From assembly GCF_003432035.1 (NCBI RefSeq), contig NZ_QOHO01000063.1, positions 1 to 47,324 on the forward strand: a DNA stretch of 47,324 nucleotides. The letters run 5' to 3'. This DNA comes from Lacrimispora amygdalina (GTDB lineage: Bacteria; Bacillota; Clostridia; Lachnospirales; Lachnospiraceae). This document shows positions 9,163 through 18,885 of the stretch, piece after piece. Made by a program: the position numbers and the translations under genes. Position 1 is the first letter of the stretch. Each line of letters starts with the position of its first letter. The notes under the pieces are model-generated. The model was given only the letters and a program-made list of their open reading frames with translations. It was not told where the DNA came from and searched no databases.

Positions 9163-9543
9163 ATGATAAGCAAAACCTGGGGATCTGGAAAGTATGCAGT
9201 AAATCTTACGGTCCATGTGACGAAGGGGAACGGTCTGGCCGTTTTTATAAGCGGCGGTGAGAAACCCCATCTTGGCGGAGTGGCATTAGCGTCTCCCGGC
9301 GTACCAATAGATGGGCAGCAGCTTTCCAGCTGTGATTTATGGACCCTGACAGTACCCGGGCACAAGGATGCACAGCTGGCACAGAAAATTGCGAAGAAGC
9401 TTTGTAATGCAGCCAGAGAGCCGGTGTCTGTAAGCATGGGTGTTCATGTTGAACATGCAACAGCGGAAGATATTAAGCTTTTATGTGAAAATGTGGAAGC
9501 TGCAGCAGATTTATTTTTAAAGGAATATCTTGAAAATGACTGA
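9163..9543 (+). CDS. LpdD-like prenylated-flavin chaperone
   Basis: This 126-residue protein resembles the LpdD family first named in the Lactobacillus plantarum gallate decarboxylase locus, proposed to help with prenylated flavin. Recognisable features are the GGEKPHLGGVALASPG segment near residue 28 and the VSVSMGVHVEHA segment near residue 88. It follows ubiX after 33 bases and precedes the isomerase by 11 bases. The family name is from my recall of sequence features; the biochemical role is less secure. Confidence 0.75.
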   Translation: MISKTWGSGKYAVNLTVHVTKGNGLAVFISGGEKPHLGGVALASPGVPIDGQQLSSCDLWTLTVPGHKDAQLAQKIAKKLCNAAREPVSVSMGVHVEHATAEDIKLLCENVEAAADLFLKEYLEND

Positions 9544-9554
9544 TTGGAGTAATT

Positions 9555-10079
9555 ATGGATCATTTAATTTGTGTTGACATACTGGATCGGGAAATTGGAG
9601 AAGCAACCAAAGAGGAGTGTCACCAAAAAGGATTGCTTCACAGGGCTTTTTCGGTATTTCTGTATCATGAGGGGAAACTGCTGCTTCAGAGGCGTGCATT
9701 GGAGAAATATCATTCCGGCGGATTATGGACCAATGCATGCTGCTCCCACCCCCGGAGTCAGGAAACCTTAGAGGAAGCAGTTGAAAGGCGGCTTTATCAG
9801 GAACTTGGGGTCGCCTGCAGCTGTGAAGAAGCAGGTTCATTCGTTTATTATCACAAGTTCCATCAGAATATGTTCGAATACGAATATGATCATATTTTTA
9901 TTGGTCAGTATAGTGGAGAAATCAGTCCGGACCCCAACGAGGTTATGGATCTGAAATGGATGGAAATTGCTGATCTCTCTGAAAGCATGCTGCAAAATCC
10001 CGAACGATACACCGTATGGTTTCTGACTGCAGCACCTATCGTTATTGAAAAACTGAAGGGCGGAAAAGAACCAGGGTAA
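9555..10079 (+). CDS. idi: Type 1 isopentenyl-diphosphate delta-isomerase (Nudix fold)
   Basis: This 174-residue enzyme interconverts isopentenyl and dimethylallyl diphosphate. The type 1 hallmark TNACCSHP (about residues 58-65) holds the catalytic cysteine. The metal-binding histidines around HRAFSVF and the Nudix-type [14 protein letters not shown] stretch follow, and the second catalytic glutamate lies in the [12 protein letters not shown] region. It sits 11 bases behind the LpdD-like gene, so it is probably the last gene of the decarboxylase operon. Its product is the source of the prenyl group used by UbiX. Confidence 0.93.
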   Translation: MDHLICVDILDREIGEATKEECHQKGLLHRAFSVFLYHEGKLLLQRRALEKYHSGGLWTNACCSHPRSQETLEEAVERRLYQELGVACSCEEAGSFVYYHKFHQNMFEYEYDHIFIGQYSGEISPDPNEVMDLKWMEIADLSESMLQNPERYTVWFLTAAPIVIEKLKGGKEPG

Positions 10080-10094
10080 AAACCTGGATTTTTC
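10071..10094 (+). terminator. Possible weak terminator at end of decarboxylase operon
   Basis: A 5-bp stem (CCAGG / CCTGG) with a 7-base loop overlaps the idi stop codon and is followed by ATTTTTC. The stem is short, so termination may be partial and the chemoreceptor downstream could receive read-through. Confidence 0.4.
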
Positions 10095-10146
10095 GCTGTC
10101 CAGAGATAGATTGGTTAAAAATAAATATACAATGGGAGGTACACTT

Positions 10147-11961
10147 ATGAGTGACAAAAGAGGTTTTAAAGATTTTATCAGAGGGTTATCAGTAAAATGG
10201 AAGCTGTCCTTAGGATTTGGGATTTTATTTGCAATATTACTGGTTTCTCTTGCAACATCAGCTCACAGCATATCAAAAATCGGGGCGCAGGTAGGGATGT
10301 ATTCAAAATTCACCTATCCCCTTACCACCTATAATTTAACTGCTCAGCGGGAAATGGTGTCTGTCCAGAGATATTTGCTGATGACAATTCTTCAGAAAGA
10401 AGCAGGGGAGGATTACCAGTCATCCCTTGACTTATCTGGAAAGAGTGCAGAAAACTTTATGACCGTTCTGGAAGAGTTTGCAACCCATCAGCGCAGTTCA
10501 GCAAATGATAAGAACATAGCGGATGTCAAAGCTCATGTACAGGAGGCTGAAACCGCACGTAATAAAATACTTGATTTGATTAAAGATTCCTCTAATAAAG
10601 ATTCCAAGGAAGCTTATCTTATTTTTCAAAATGAGTTTTTACCTGCCTTTAATCAGATTGCAGATATTATGGAGCAGATGAATGTTGTTGGAGCACAGAA
10701 GGCAGATATTCAGAAACAGACCGCTCAAAGTGCAATTGCCCAGTCATGGGTTATTCTTTGTGCTGTACTGGTGCTGTCTACGTTAGCCACACTTGTGATC
10801 ATTTTTGTACTTACGAGAGCAATTTTAATTCCTGTCAGAGAGATTGAAGCTGTTTATAAAAATATGGCAGAAGGAAATCTTCATTCCGAAATTAAGTATG
10901 AGAGCCGAGATGAACTTGGACGAATGGCCGACAGTATACGATCTACTAATATAAGACTTGTTTCATATATTGAAGATATTATTGCAAAACTTACAATGCT
11001 TTCACAGGGGAATATGAGCTTTACGGTTGACCTGGATTACATAGGAGATTTTTCTTTAATCAAACAGTCTTTATTAAATACCATTGCTTCTCTTAATACT
11101 ACCATGCAGGTAATTCATTCTGCTGCGGAGCAGGTTAATTCAGGAGCAGGTCAGGTCTCTGATGCTTCCCAGGCACTTGCATCAGGAGCAACGGAACAGG
11201 CAGCAACCATTGAAGAACTGACAGCTTCCATTCACAGTGTAACAGAAAAAGCGGAAAAAAATACAGTATCAGTGCGCAATGCAACGGAATCTGTTTTCCA
11301 GGCAGGCCAGGGAGTAGGAGAAAGCAACAACAGAATGAAGCAGCTGAATGAAGCAATGAAAGAAATCAGCCATTCTTCTGAAGAAATATCCAAGGTAACA
11401 AAAATTGTGGAAGACATTGCTTTCCAGACAAACATTCTGGCGTTAAATGCGGCAGTGGAAGCAGCAAGAGCCGGAGAGGCAGGAAAGGGCTTTGCTGTTG
11501 TTGCGGATGAAGTAAGAAATCTGGCTGCGAAATCTGCAGAAGCGGCCAAACAGACGGCAGATCTGGTACAGAAATCTACTGATAAGGTAGCAGAAGGAGA
11601 GCGGATGGCCAATGAAAGCTTGAAGCTTTTAGATGATGTTGCGGAAAAATCGGCATTGGTCGAAAAAGCCATTAAGCAGATTGAATCCGACACTCAGGAT
11701 CAGGCAAACACCATTGTTGAGATTAACCAGGGACTTTCCCAGGTTTCCTCAGTCGTACAGACCAATGCTGCAACAGCAGAAGAAAGCTCTGCTTCCAGTG
11801 AGGAGCTGGCTGCACAGGCGCAGATTCTGCGAGAACAGATTTCAAAATTTAAGCTTTCTGCTGTATCTGGCACCACAGGTATTGAGTCATTCTCTGTAAA
11901 GCGTGTGGAACCGGAAGTAAATCAGTCTGCTGTTTATGATCATACATCCGGAAAATATTGA
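10147..11961 (+). CDS. Methyl-accepting chemotaxis protein
   Basis: This is a 604-residue transmembrane chemoreceptor. Membrane segments lie near residues 20-40 and 199-222 and flank an extracytoplasmic helical sensor domain of the four-helix-bundle type. A HAMP linker follows, then the methylated coiled coil. The highly conserved signalling hairpin ([21 protein letters not shown]) lies near residues 422-442. I chose ATG 10147 because GGGAGGT lies just upstream; the in-frame GTG-like start at 10111 has no ribosome site. The ligand is unknown. Its position behind the decarboxylase operon makes aromatic acids a possibility, but nothing in the sequence shows it. Confidence 0.93.
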   Translation: MSDKRGFKDFIRGLSVKWKLSLGFGILFAILLVSLATSAHSISKIGAQVGMYSKFTYPLTTYNLTAQREMVSVQRYLLMTILQKEAGEDYQSSLDLSGKSAENFMTVLEEFATHQRSSANDKNIADVKAHVQEAETARNKILDLIKDSSNKDSKEAYLIFQNEFLPAFNQIADIMEQMNVVGAQKADIQKQTAQSAIAQSWVILCAVLVLSTLATLVIIFVLTRAILIPVREIEAVYKNMAEGNLHSEIKYESRDELGRMADSIRSTNIRLVSYIEDIIAKLTMLSQGNMSFTVDLDYIGDFSLIKQSLLNTIASLNTTMQVIHSAAEQVNSGAGQVSDASQALASGATEQAATIEELTASIHSVTEKAEKNTVSVRNATESVFQAGQGVGESNNRMKQLNEAMKEISHSSEEISKVTKIVEDIAFQTNILALNAAVEAARAGEAGKGFAVVADEVRNLAAKSAEAAKQTADLVQKSTDKVAEGERMANESLKLLDDVAEKSALVEKAIKQIESDTQDQANTIVEINQGLSQVSSVVQTNAATAEESSASSEELAAQAQILREQISKFKLSAVSGTTGIESFSVKRVEPEVNQSAVYDHTSGKY

Positions 11962-12045
11962 AATTATTAACACAATTGCTCCGTTTTCCGTTATAATAAT
12001 ACGGTAGCCGGTGAAACAATGGATAAAACATAAAGGAGGACTGCT

Positions 12046-12744
12046 ATGTTAGGGATTATCGGAGCAATGGATGTGGAAGTAGCTGAAATAAAAGAATCCA
12101 TGAAGGGCGTGACGGTTGAAACCATAGCGGCAATGGATTTTTATAAAGGAACATTAAAAGGGATGGAAACAGTTGTAGTCCGGTGCGGTATTGGGAAAGT
12201 TAATGCAGCTATCTGTACACAGATTCTGGCTGATCATTACCATGTGAGTGCTGTGATTAATACCGGAATTGCCGGTTCTTTAAAGAACGAGATCAATATC
12301 GGGGATGTGGTGCTTTCCACAGATGTAGTGCATCATGATATGGATGCCACTGGTTTTGGTTACCCTGCAGGACAGATTCCCCAGATGAAAGAATTCTCAT
12401 TTCATGCGGATGAAAAACTCCGCAATCTGGCTGAGAATTGCTGCAAAGAGGTGAATCCTGAAGTTGGAATTTTTAAAGGAAGAGTGGTTTCAGGGGACCA
12501 GTTTGTTTCTGACAGGGTTAAAAAGACCTGGATCTCTGATACATTTCAGGGATTTTGTACGGAGATGGAGGGGGCTGCTATTGCACAGACAGCCTACTTA
12601 AACCAGATACCATTTCTCATTATCAGAGCAATCTCAGATAAGGCGGATGACAGCGCAAATATGGACTACAGCGAGTTTGAACAAAAGGCAGTAAAAGCTT
12701 CCGTGAACCTTATTTTAGCTATGACGGAAAAATATTCAGATTAA
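12046..12744 (+). CDS. mtnN: 5'-methylthioadenosine/S-adenosylhomocysteine nucleosidase
   Basis: This 232-residue cytoplasmic enzyme cleaves adenine from MTA and SAH in methionine salvage and methyl-group recycling. Diagnostic motifs are the N-terminal GIIGAMDVEVAEIK, NTGIAGSL near residue 78, GRVVSGDQFVSD near residue 148, the TEMEGAAIAQTAY motif near residue 173 and RAISDKAD near residue 195, with the catalytic Asp. GGAGG precedes the ATG. A TATAAT at 11992-11997 is a plausible -10 box for its promoter. Confidence 0.95.
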   Translation: MLGIIGAMDVEVAEIKESMKGVTVETIAAMDFYKGTLKGMETVVVRCGIGKVNAAICTQILADHYHVSAVINTGIAGSLKNEINIGDVVLSTDVVHHDMDATGFGYPAGQIPQMKEFSFHADEKLRNLAENCCKEVNPEVGIFKGRVVSGDQFVSDRVKKTWISDTFQGFCTEMEGAAIAQTAYLNQIPFLIIRAISDKADDSANMDYSEFEQKAVKASVNLILAMTEKYSD

Positions 12745-12748
12745 CTTA

Positions 12749-12842
12749 AGAATCGAATCCTGACAGGATTTGACGAACGATTCTAGGCTCTCTCATCTTC
12801 CCAAAGGCAGTCCGGGTGTTTATAATAAACCTATCACCCGGA
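12749..12842 (+). other. Structured leader or intergenic RNA with two hairpins
   Basis: Two hairpins lie between mtnN and the next gene. The first has outer arms AGAATCG (12749-12755) and CGATTCT (12778-12784) around an inner perfect hairpin AATCCTG-A-CAGGATT (12756-12770). The second pairs TCCGGGTG (12811-12818) with CACCCGGA (12835-12842). Neither is followed by a T run, so they are not ordinary terminators. I do not recognise a known riboswitch class. Confidence 0.5.
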
Positions 12843-12871
12843 GACGCCGGGAAGAAAGGGGAGCTATTATT

Positions 12872-13789
12872 ATGCTGGAATTTTTACAGACAGGCAAAGC
12901 GTTATACGTGCTGGCAGTTTTATGCGGCATTGGCATTATTACCAGATGGCTGACACGTAACCTCTACAAAAGACTGATTAAGGAATCAGATAATCTGACA
13001 CTAACCAAAAACAGGAACCTTCGTGCATTTAAACAGAAGACCGAATCCACCTATCAGATGAACCAGGGGATTCCCAGGGTCAAGCCTTATTTGGAAAGAC
13101 AGATGTATGATTTTAAACATATGGGTATTACACTTCATGGCTGGAACATGTTTTCCAATCAGATGACACTGTGGTGCTTTTTAGCGGGAGGTGCAGCCGC
13201 GTTTGGTTCTTACTGGTACCGCACGGATCCTTACTATATTGTACTGTATGGCTCCGTTGGAATTATGGCAGGGCTGTTTACCATACTGGTGGACCATGGT
13301 GCCGGGATTACAGAAAAACGTCAGCAGCTGTTTGCAGCGCTGGACAATTATCTGGAGAATACGCTGATCTACCGGCTGGATCAGGAACGGGAGGAATCAG
13401 CCTCTATGTCAGGACCGCGGCTGGAGCTCCGCGAAAATATCCGTTCGATTTACGGAGCACAGTCAAGAAGCGGGGCAGAACCGGAAGCAGAGCCGGACCG
13501 AAAGGCCGACAGAAGGAGCGCCAGACAAAGGGTGCGCAACCGTCCACAAAAGCAGGCGGAGGAATATTCTGATGAAATAGAGCATGTGACAATGAGAGGA
13601 GAATCCATGGAAGCATCGGAAGCAAAAGGTTCCGTCCGTGATGTGGACTATTTAAAAAAGAGTTTGGAGCAGATTGCGGCAAGCAGGGAAAAAGAGCGGG
13701 GAAACAGGCAGGGAGAAGACTGGCTTAAGGATTTAAACCCGGATGAATTAAAGCTGATCGGCGAAATTCTCCAGGAGTATTTAACATGA
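12872..13789 (+). CDS. Membrane protein of unknown function
   Basis: I do not recognise this 305-residue protein. It has one hydrophobic segment near residues 9-27 and a pair near residues 105-150 (FLAGGAAAFGSYWY and IVLYGSVGIMAGLFTILVDH). The second half is strongly charged and probably cytoplasmic, with a basic Arg-rich stretch near residues 205-235 and an ending typical of a small helical tail (DWLKDLNPDELKLIGEIL). I chose ATG 12872 because AAAGGGGAG precedes it; the frame is open from 12770 without a ribosome site. It stands between mtnN and pgi. Confidence 0.75.
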   Translation: MLEFLQTGKALYVLAVLCGIGIITRWLTRNLYKRLIKESDNLTLTKNRNLRAFKQKTESTYQMNQGIPRVKPYLERQMYDFKHMGITLHGWNMFSNQMTLWCFLAGGAAAFGSYWYRTDPYYIVLYGSVGIMAGLFTILVDHGAGITEKRQQLFAALDNYLENTLIYRLDQEREESASMSGPRLELRENIRSIYGAQSRSGAEPEAEPDRKADRRSARQRVRNRPQKQAEEYSDEIEHVTMRGESMEASEAKGSVRDVDYLKKSLEQIAASREKERGNRQGEDWLKDLNPDELKLIGEILQEYLT

Positions 13790-13839
13790 ACGTTCGGAGA
13801 GCAGAAGAAAATAAAGTCGCATTTCGATGAGTTCTATGA

Positions 13840-13845
13840 TATAAT
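13840..13845 (+). promoter_or_regulatory. Likely -10 box of the pgi promoter
   Basis: TATAAT lies 56 bases upstream of the pgi start; the sequence 17 bases before it (TCGCAT) is only a weak -35 match. Confidence 0.5.
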
Positions 13846-13900
13846 TTTCCTAAACAGGCAGACAGGAACCTGACATAATAGGAAAAGGAGAATATTAGCA

Positions 13901-15247
13901 ATGGGAAATATAGTTTTTGATGATTCCAGGGCAGCAGGATTTGTATCAGCAGAAGAGATGAATAACATGAAAGCCACAGTACTGTGTGCAAAGGATGTGC
14001 TGATGAACAAAACTGGTGCAGGTAATGATTTCTTGGGGTGGATTGATCTACCGGTCAATTATGATAAAAAAGAATTCCAGGAAATAAAGGCAGCAGCAGA
14101 AAAGATTCAGAGTGATTCGGATGTACTGCTTGTTGTCGGGATCGGCGGCTCTTATCTTGGTGCCAGAGCAGCGATCGAATTTTTATCCCACAGCTTTTAT
14201 AACGTATTACCAAAAGGAAAGCGTAAAACTCCGGAGATTTATTTCGTCGGCAACAGCATCAGCAGCAAGTATATACAGGATTTAAAGGACGTGCTGGAAG
14301 GAAAAGATTTCTCCGTTAATATTATATCCAAATCCGGTACGACCACAGAGCCCGCAATCGCATTCCGTGTATTTAAGGATCTGCTGATCGAAAAGTATGG
14401 ACGTGAAGAGGCAAATAAAAGGATTTATGCCACTACGGATAAGGCGAAGGGTGCGTTAAAGAATTTAGCGGACCAGGAAGGTTATCAGACGTTTGTTGTT
14501 CCGGATGATGTGGGAGGACGTTTCTCAGTGCTTACGGCAGTCGGCCTTCTTCCGATTGCGGTATCCGGTGCTGATATTGATAAATTGATGGAAGGCGCGG
14601 CAGCAGCCAGAGAGGAGGCAGTAAACGCTCCTTATGAGTCAAACGGTGCTCTCCGGTATGCGGCGGTCCGCAACATTCTCTTAAGAAAGGGAAAAGCTGT
14701 TGAAATCGTGGCAAATTATGAGCCAAGCCTTCATTATGTTTCCGAGTGGTGGAAACAGCTGTTTGGAGAAAGCGAAGGAAAGGATCAGAGAGGTATTTTT
14801 CCGGCAGCGGTGGATTTGACCACAGACCTGCACTCTATGGGACAGTTTATTCAGGATGGGTCCCGAATTATGTTTGAAACTGTATTAAACGTAGAAGAAT
14901 CTCCGGCAGAGATCCTTTTAAAGGAAGAAGAGGTTGATACAGACGGAATGAATTATCTGGCGGGAAAGAGCGTGGACTTCGTTAACAAGAGCGCAATGAA
15001 TGGAACAATTCTGGCGCACAGTGATGGAGATGTCCCGAATCTGATGGTTAACATTCCGGGGCAGGATGAATACAGCTTAGGACAGCTGTTTTACTTCTTT
15101 GAATATGCCTGTGGTGTAAGCGGCTATATTCTGGGAGTGAATCCGTTTAACCAGCCAGGGGTGGAAAGCTATAAAAAGAATATGTTTGCTCTGCTTGGAA
15201 AACCTGGGTTTGAGAAGGAGAGAGAAGCGCTTTTAAAGAGATTATAA
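13901..15247 (+). CDS. pgi: Glucose-6-phosphate isomerase
   Basis: This 448-residue enzyme interconverts glucose 6-phosphate and fructose 6-phosphate and has the usual length of the Firmicute form. Signatures are [16 protein letters not shown] near residue 80, [15 protein letters not shown] near residue 144, and [14 protein letters not shown] near residue 206. The C-terminal lysine region ([16 protein letters not shown]) is also present. AAAGGAG precedes the ATG. Its natural terminator has been split by the mobile element inserted just downstream. Confidence 0.97.
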   Translation: MGNIVFDDSRAAGFVSAEEMNNMKATVLCAKDVLMNKTGAGNDFLGWIDLPVNYDKKEFQEIKAAAEKIQSDSDVLLVVGIGGSYLGARAAIEFLSHSFYNVLPKGKRKTPEIYFVGNSISSKYIQDLKDVLEGKDFSVNIISKSGTTTEPAIAFRVFKDLLIEKYGREEANKRIYATTDKAKGALKNLADQEGYQTFVVPDDVGGRFSVLTAVGLLPIAVSGADIDKLMEGAAAAREEAVNAPYESNGALRYAAVRNILLRKGKAVEIVANYEPSLHYVSEWWKQLFGESEGKDQRGIFPAAVDLTTDLHSMGQFIQDGSRIMFETVLNVEESPAEILLKEEEVDTDGMNYLAGKSVDFVNKSAMNGTILAHSDGDVPNLMVNIPGQDEYSLGQLFYFFEYACGVSGYILGVNPFNQPGVESYKKNMFALLGKPGFEKEREALLKRL

Positions 15248-15262
15248 TACGCTTTAGTATAT

Positions 15263-15284
15263 AAAAAAGTCCTGCCATGCAAAG
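15263..15284 (+). terminator. Left half of the pgi terminator, split by element insertion
   Basis: AAAAAAGTCCT (15263-15273) is the exact complement of AGGACTTTTTT at 30064-30074, on the other side of the mobile element. Joining the flanks at the shared AAAG (15281-15284 and 30057-30060) rebuilds an 11-bp stem, extended by a bulged CCA/TGG, ending in six T residues: a rho-independent terminator for pgi, which also faces the convergent gene at 30089. Confidence 0.85.
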
Positions 15285-15292
15285 CCCCGTGT

Positions 15293-15306
15293 CAATAAGG
15301 ATGTTT
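15293..15306 (+). repeat. Left terminal inverted repeat of the mobilizable element
   Basis: CAATAAGGATGTTT here is repeated as its reverse complement at 30033-30046, near the other end. These are the likely recombinase recognition ends. Confidence 0.8.
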
Positions 15307-15322
15307 TCAGTTTTTAAGAGTT

Positions 15323-15352
15323 GCCGTAGGATTTAAAGTCCTACGGCTTTTC
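15323..15352 (+). terminator. Element-encoded terminator facing pgi
   Basis: A perfect 9-bp stem (GCCGTAGGA / TCCTACGGC) with a 7-base loop is followed by TTTTCT on the plus strand. It should stop pgi read-through from entering the recombinase gene antisense. The minus-strand side has a poorer U run. Confidence 0.8.
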
Positions 15353-15359
15353 TCTTGCC

Positions 15360-17018
<1,659 letters not shown>

Positions 17019-17055
17019 CTATTTTACTCAGAATCGCTTTGCGCGTCCAGACATT

Positions 17056-17289
17056 TTATTCTTTGCTTTGGTTACCCTCTATGTCACGCTCGATTAGGCG
17101 GATAATTTTATCCTCCGCAGATAGCGAGGACTCTTCTTTGAAATAAGCGTTTACAAGGTATTTGACACCGCCGATGATATAGCAAAGAGCCGGACGATTG
17201 CCCGGCTCTTCTCGTTCCCATGTACCTTTTTTACTCTCAAACAAACAGCGCAATCTTTGAAAAAACAGCTTAATGCGGTTACAGTTCAT
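17056..17289 (-). CDS. TnpW-like small transposon protein
   Basis: This protein of about 77 residues matches the TnpW pattern: IIGGVKYLVNAYFKEESSLSAEDKIIRLIERDI near the C-terminal half is the typical IGxxxYxVxxxF...EKIxRLI arrangement. The function of TnpW is not established. I chose ATG 17289 because AGGAGG (17304-17299) lies nine bases upstream; an ATG at 17295 has only three bases of spacing. Its start overlaps the original stop codon of the relaxase gene (ATGAACTGTAA), so it was probably translationally coupled to the relaxase before the IS110 insertion. Confidence 0.75.
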   Translation of the reverse strand: MNCNRIKLFFQRLRCLFESKKGTWEREEPGNRPALCYIIGGVKYLVNAYFKEESSLSAEDKIIRLIERDIEGNQSKE

Positions 17290-17331
17290 ATTCATCTTCC
17301 TCCTCATATTCGTTGTAATCATCGTGACCAT
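17279..17331 (-). pseudogene. Severed 3' end of the relaxase gene
   Basis: Joining the relaxase frame at 18891 to base 17328 continues the open frame for 16 residues (GHDDYNEYEEEDEYEL) to a TAA at 17281-17279. This strongly acidic tail is cut off from the relaxase by the IS110 element. The same bases carry the ribosome site and start of tnpW. Confidence 0.8.
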
Positions 17332-17449
17332 CTAAGTTTTGTCAAGAATTATTTTTGACAGAGCTGAATCAAAAAAGCGTATAACAAAACAGAGCCTTAC
17401 AAGTGAAATTTTTGAAAGGCCCTTGAAAGAAAACGACTAAATTGTTATG

Positions 17450-18667
17450 CTATTGATATAAAGAGTTCTGATTGCACATGGCAAACAGAATGCGCAGCAG
17501 CTTGGTGGAACAGGCTGCTACACAGGCGTGGTGATGTTTGCCTTCACCACGTTTTTTTTCATAATACAGGCGGATCGGGTTATCCGGATAGGCTCGCTTT
17601 GTTACCATCAAAATCGACATGATGGCATTAAACAGTATTTTTCTTGAGAGCCGATTACCACGCTTAGAAATCGGTCCATGGTAATTGATGCTCTTGCCAG
17701 ACTGGATAATGGTAGGGTCAAGGCCGCAGGCTGCTGTAAGCTTCTTTACATTGGAAAAACGACGAATGTCTTTCATCTCCGCTATGAGCAACGCGGCAGT
17801 GAGTGGACCGATGCCGGGGACGGAGATGTAGATAGTGAAAGCCTCTGTTGCCTGTGCCAGATCTATCAGCCGTGCCTTTAGCTGATCAATATACGCCTCC
17901 TGCTCCGCAAGCTGCTTTGTGATATCGGTGAGGCAACGCACGGTTTCAGAGTCCTCCGTAACGGCGGGAAAGCTATCCTGTAGGGCCGCCTTAATCATCT
18001 CGGCCTTACGCCGGTAATAGTTTGGATGGCGTTTATAGACTGAGCCAAGGCAGGATGCCAGCGCATCCACTCGCTTTTGCTTAACCATGTCGCAATGAGG
18101 GTAGCAGCCTATAAAATGCAATGCCGTTGGACTGTAAATGGAGTTGTCTTTGAAAATGCGGATGTACTCAGGACAGGTTAACGATAAAAGCTGCTTAAAG
18201 CGGTTCTTCGTTCGATTCTGCCCTTCCTGCACATGGTTCAGATGCCGAGAGATCGCTTGCAGCTCATAGTAAAGCTGCTCGTGGCTGCTCTGCTGGTTGT
18301 AATCATTGCGGAAGAATATGTTCGCCAGGTTAAGGCAATCCTCCCGGTCTGTCTTTGTCTTACGCAGATTGCGCTTGTTTTCTTTCGAGATGATTGGATT
18401 CAGGATAATAATCTCATACCCCGTATGCTCACGGAAAAACCGTTCAACGGGTAAATGGTAGATAGAAGTAGACTCCATGATAATATGGATATCTGTTTCA
18501 TCAAGTGCCAGAAGCACCTCAAGCACAGCCTGAAACCCAGATATGCTGTGCCCATATTCCGTTGGCGGCATCACCAACTCTCCCATCTGGGAAAGAACAC
18601 AAAACATGGATTTTGATTCGGCTACATCAATCGCAAGGCAGTATTGCAATGACATCGCTCCTTTCAT
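17450..18667 (-). CDS. IS110-family transposase (DEDD/RuvC-like, bridge-RNA-guided recombinase family)
   Basis: The product is 405 residues. The N-terminal RuvC-like domain shows the acidic residues of the DEDD set: AIDVAESK near residue 13, IIMESTSIY near residue 64, and KTDREDCLNLA near residue 105. A central helical stretch follows. The C-terminal Transposase_20 domain spans about residues 280-370: VPGIGPLTAALLIAEM, then CGLDPTIIQSGKS with the likely catalytic serine, and SKRGNRLSRKILFNA. The start at 18667 is one of two close in-frame ATGs; the one at 18655 has AAAGGAG too close to use well. The frame is intact, so the element may be active. Confidence 0.93.
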   Translation of the reverse strand: MKGAMSLQYCLAIDVAESKSMFCVLSQMGELVMPPTEYGHSISGFQAVLEVLLALDETDIHIIMESTSIYHLPVERFFREHTGYEIIILNPIISKENKRNLRKTKTDREDCLNLANIFFRNDYNQQSSHEQLYYELQAISRHLNHVQEGQNRTKNRFKQLLSLTCPEYIRIFKDNSIYSPTALHFIGCYPHCDMVKQKRVDALASCLGSVYKRHPNYYRRKAEMIKAALQDSFPAVTEDSETVRCLTDITKQLAEQEAYIDQLKARLIDLAQATEAFTIYISVPGIGPLTAALLIAEMKDIRRFSNVKKLTAACGLDPTIIQSGKSINYHGPISKRGNRLSRKILFNAIMSILMVTKRAYPDNPIRLYYEKKRGEGKHHHACVAACSTKLLRILFAMCNQNSLYQ

Positions 18668-18885
18668 CTTTTACAGTTGCGACATCTTGCCTATCTGCTC
18701 TTGTTCATGCGGTTTATATGGATTCAAAGACCCAACCATCTAAAACTAAAATGTCAGATAAGTAGATGAACGGCTGGTCACAAGAATGGATTCTAAGACC
18801 CATGGTAGGGTTTAGCCTGATCACAACTTACGTCTCATTATATCCCGCTCTATTTATGTACGAAATATGTTGTAGACTTCTTAGA
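18668..18885 (-). ncRNA. Predicted bridge RNA of the IS110 element
   Basis: This is the non-coding 5' region of the IS, read on the minus strand. It contains four segments in the order expected for a bridge RNA: left target guide 18811-18800, right target guide 18783-18775, left donor guide 18744-18737 and right donor guide 18720-18715. In each loop the left guide runs into a near-identical 17-base block (18802-18786 and 18734-18718, one mismatch) that can fold as a small hairpin (GGGU paired with AUCC). The guides match the junctions actually present; details are in the findings. The exact RNA ends are not determined. Confidence 0.7.

Noticed and set aside
12749-12842. Known riboswitch such as SAM, c-di-AMP or c-di-GMP types
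   Set aside because: I could not match conserved cores of any class I know. Reported only as an unidentified structure.
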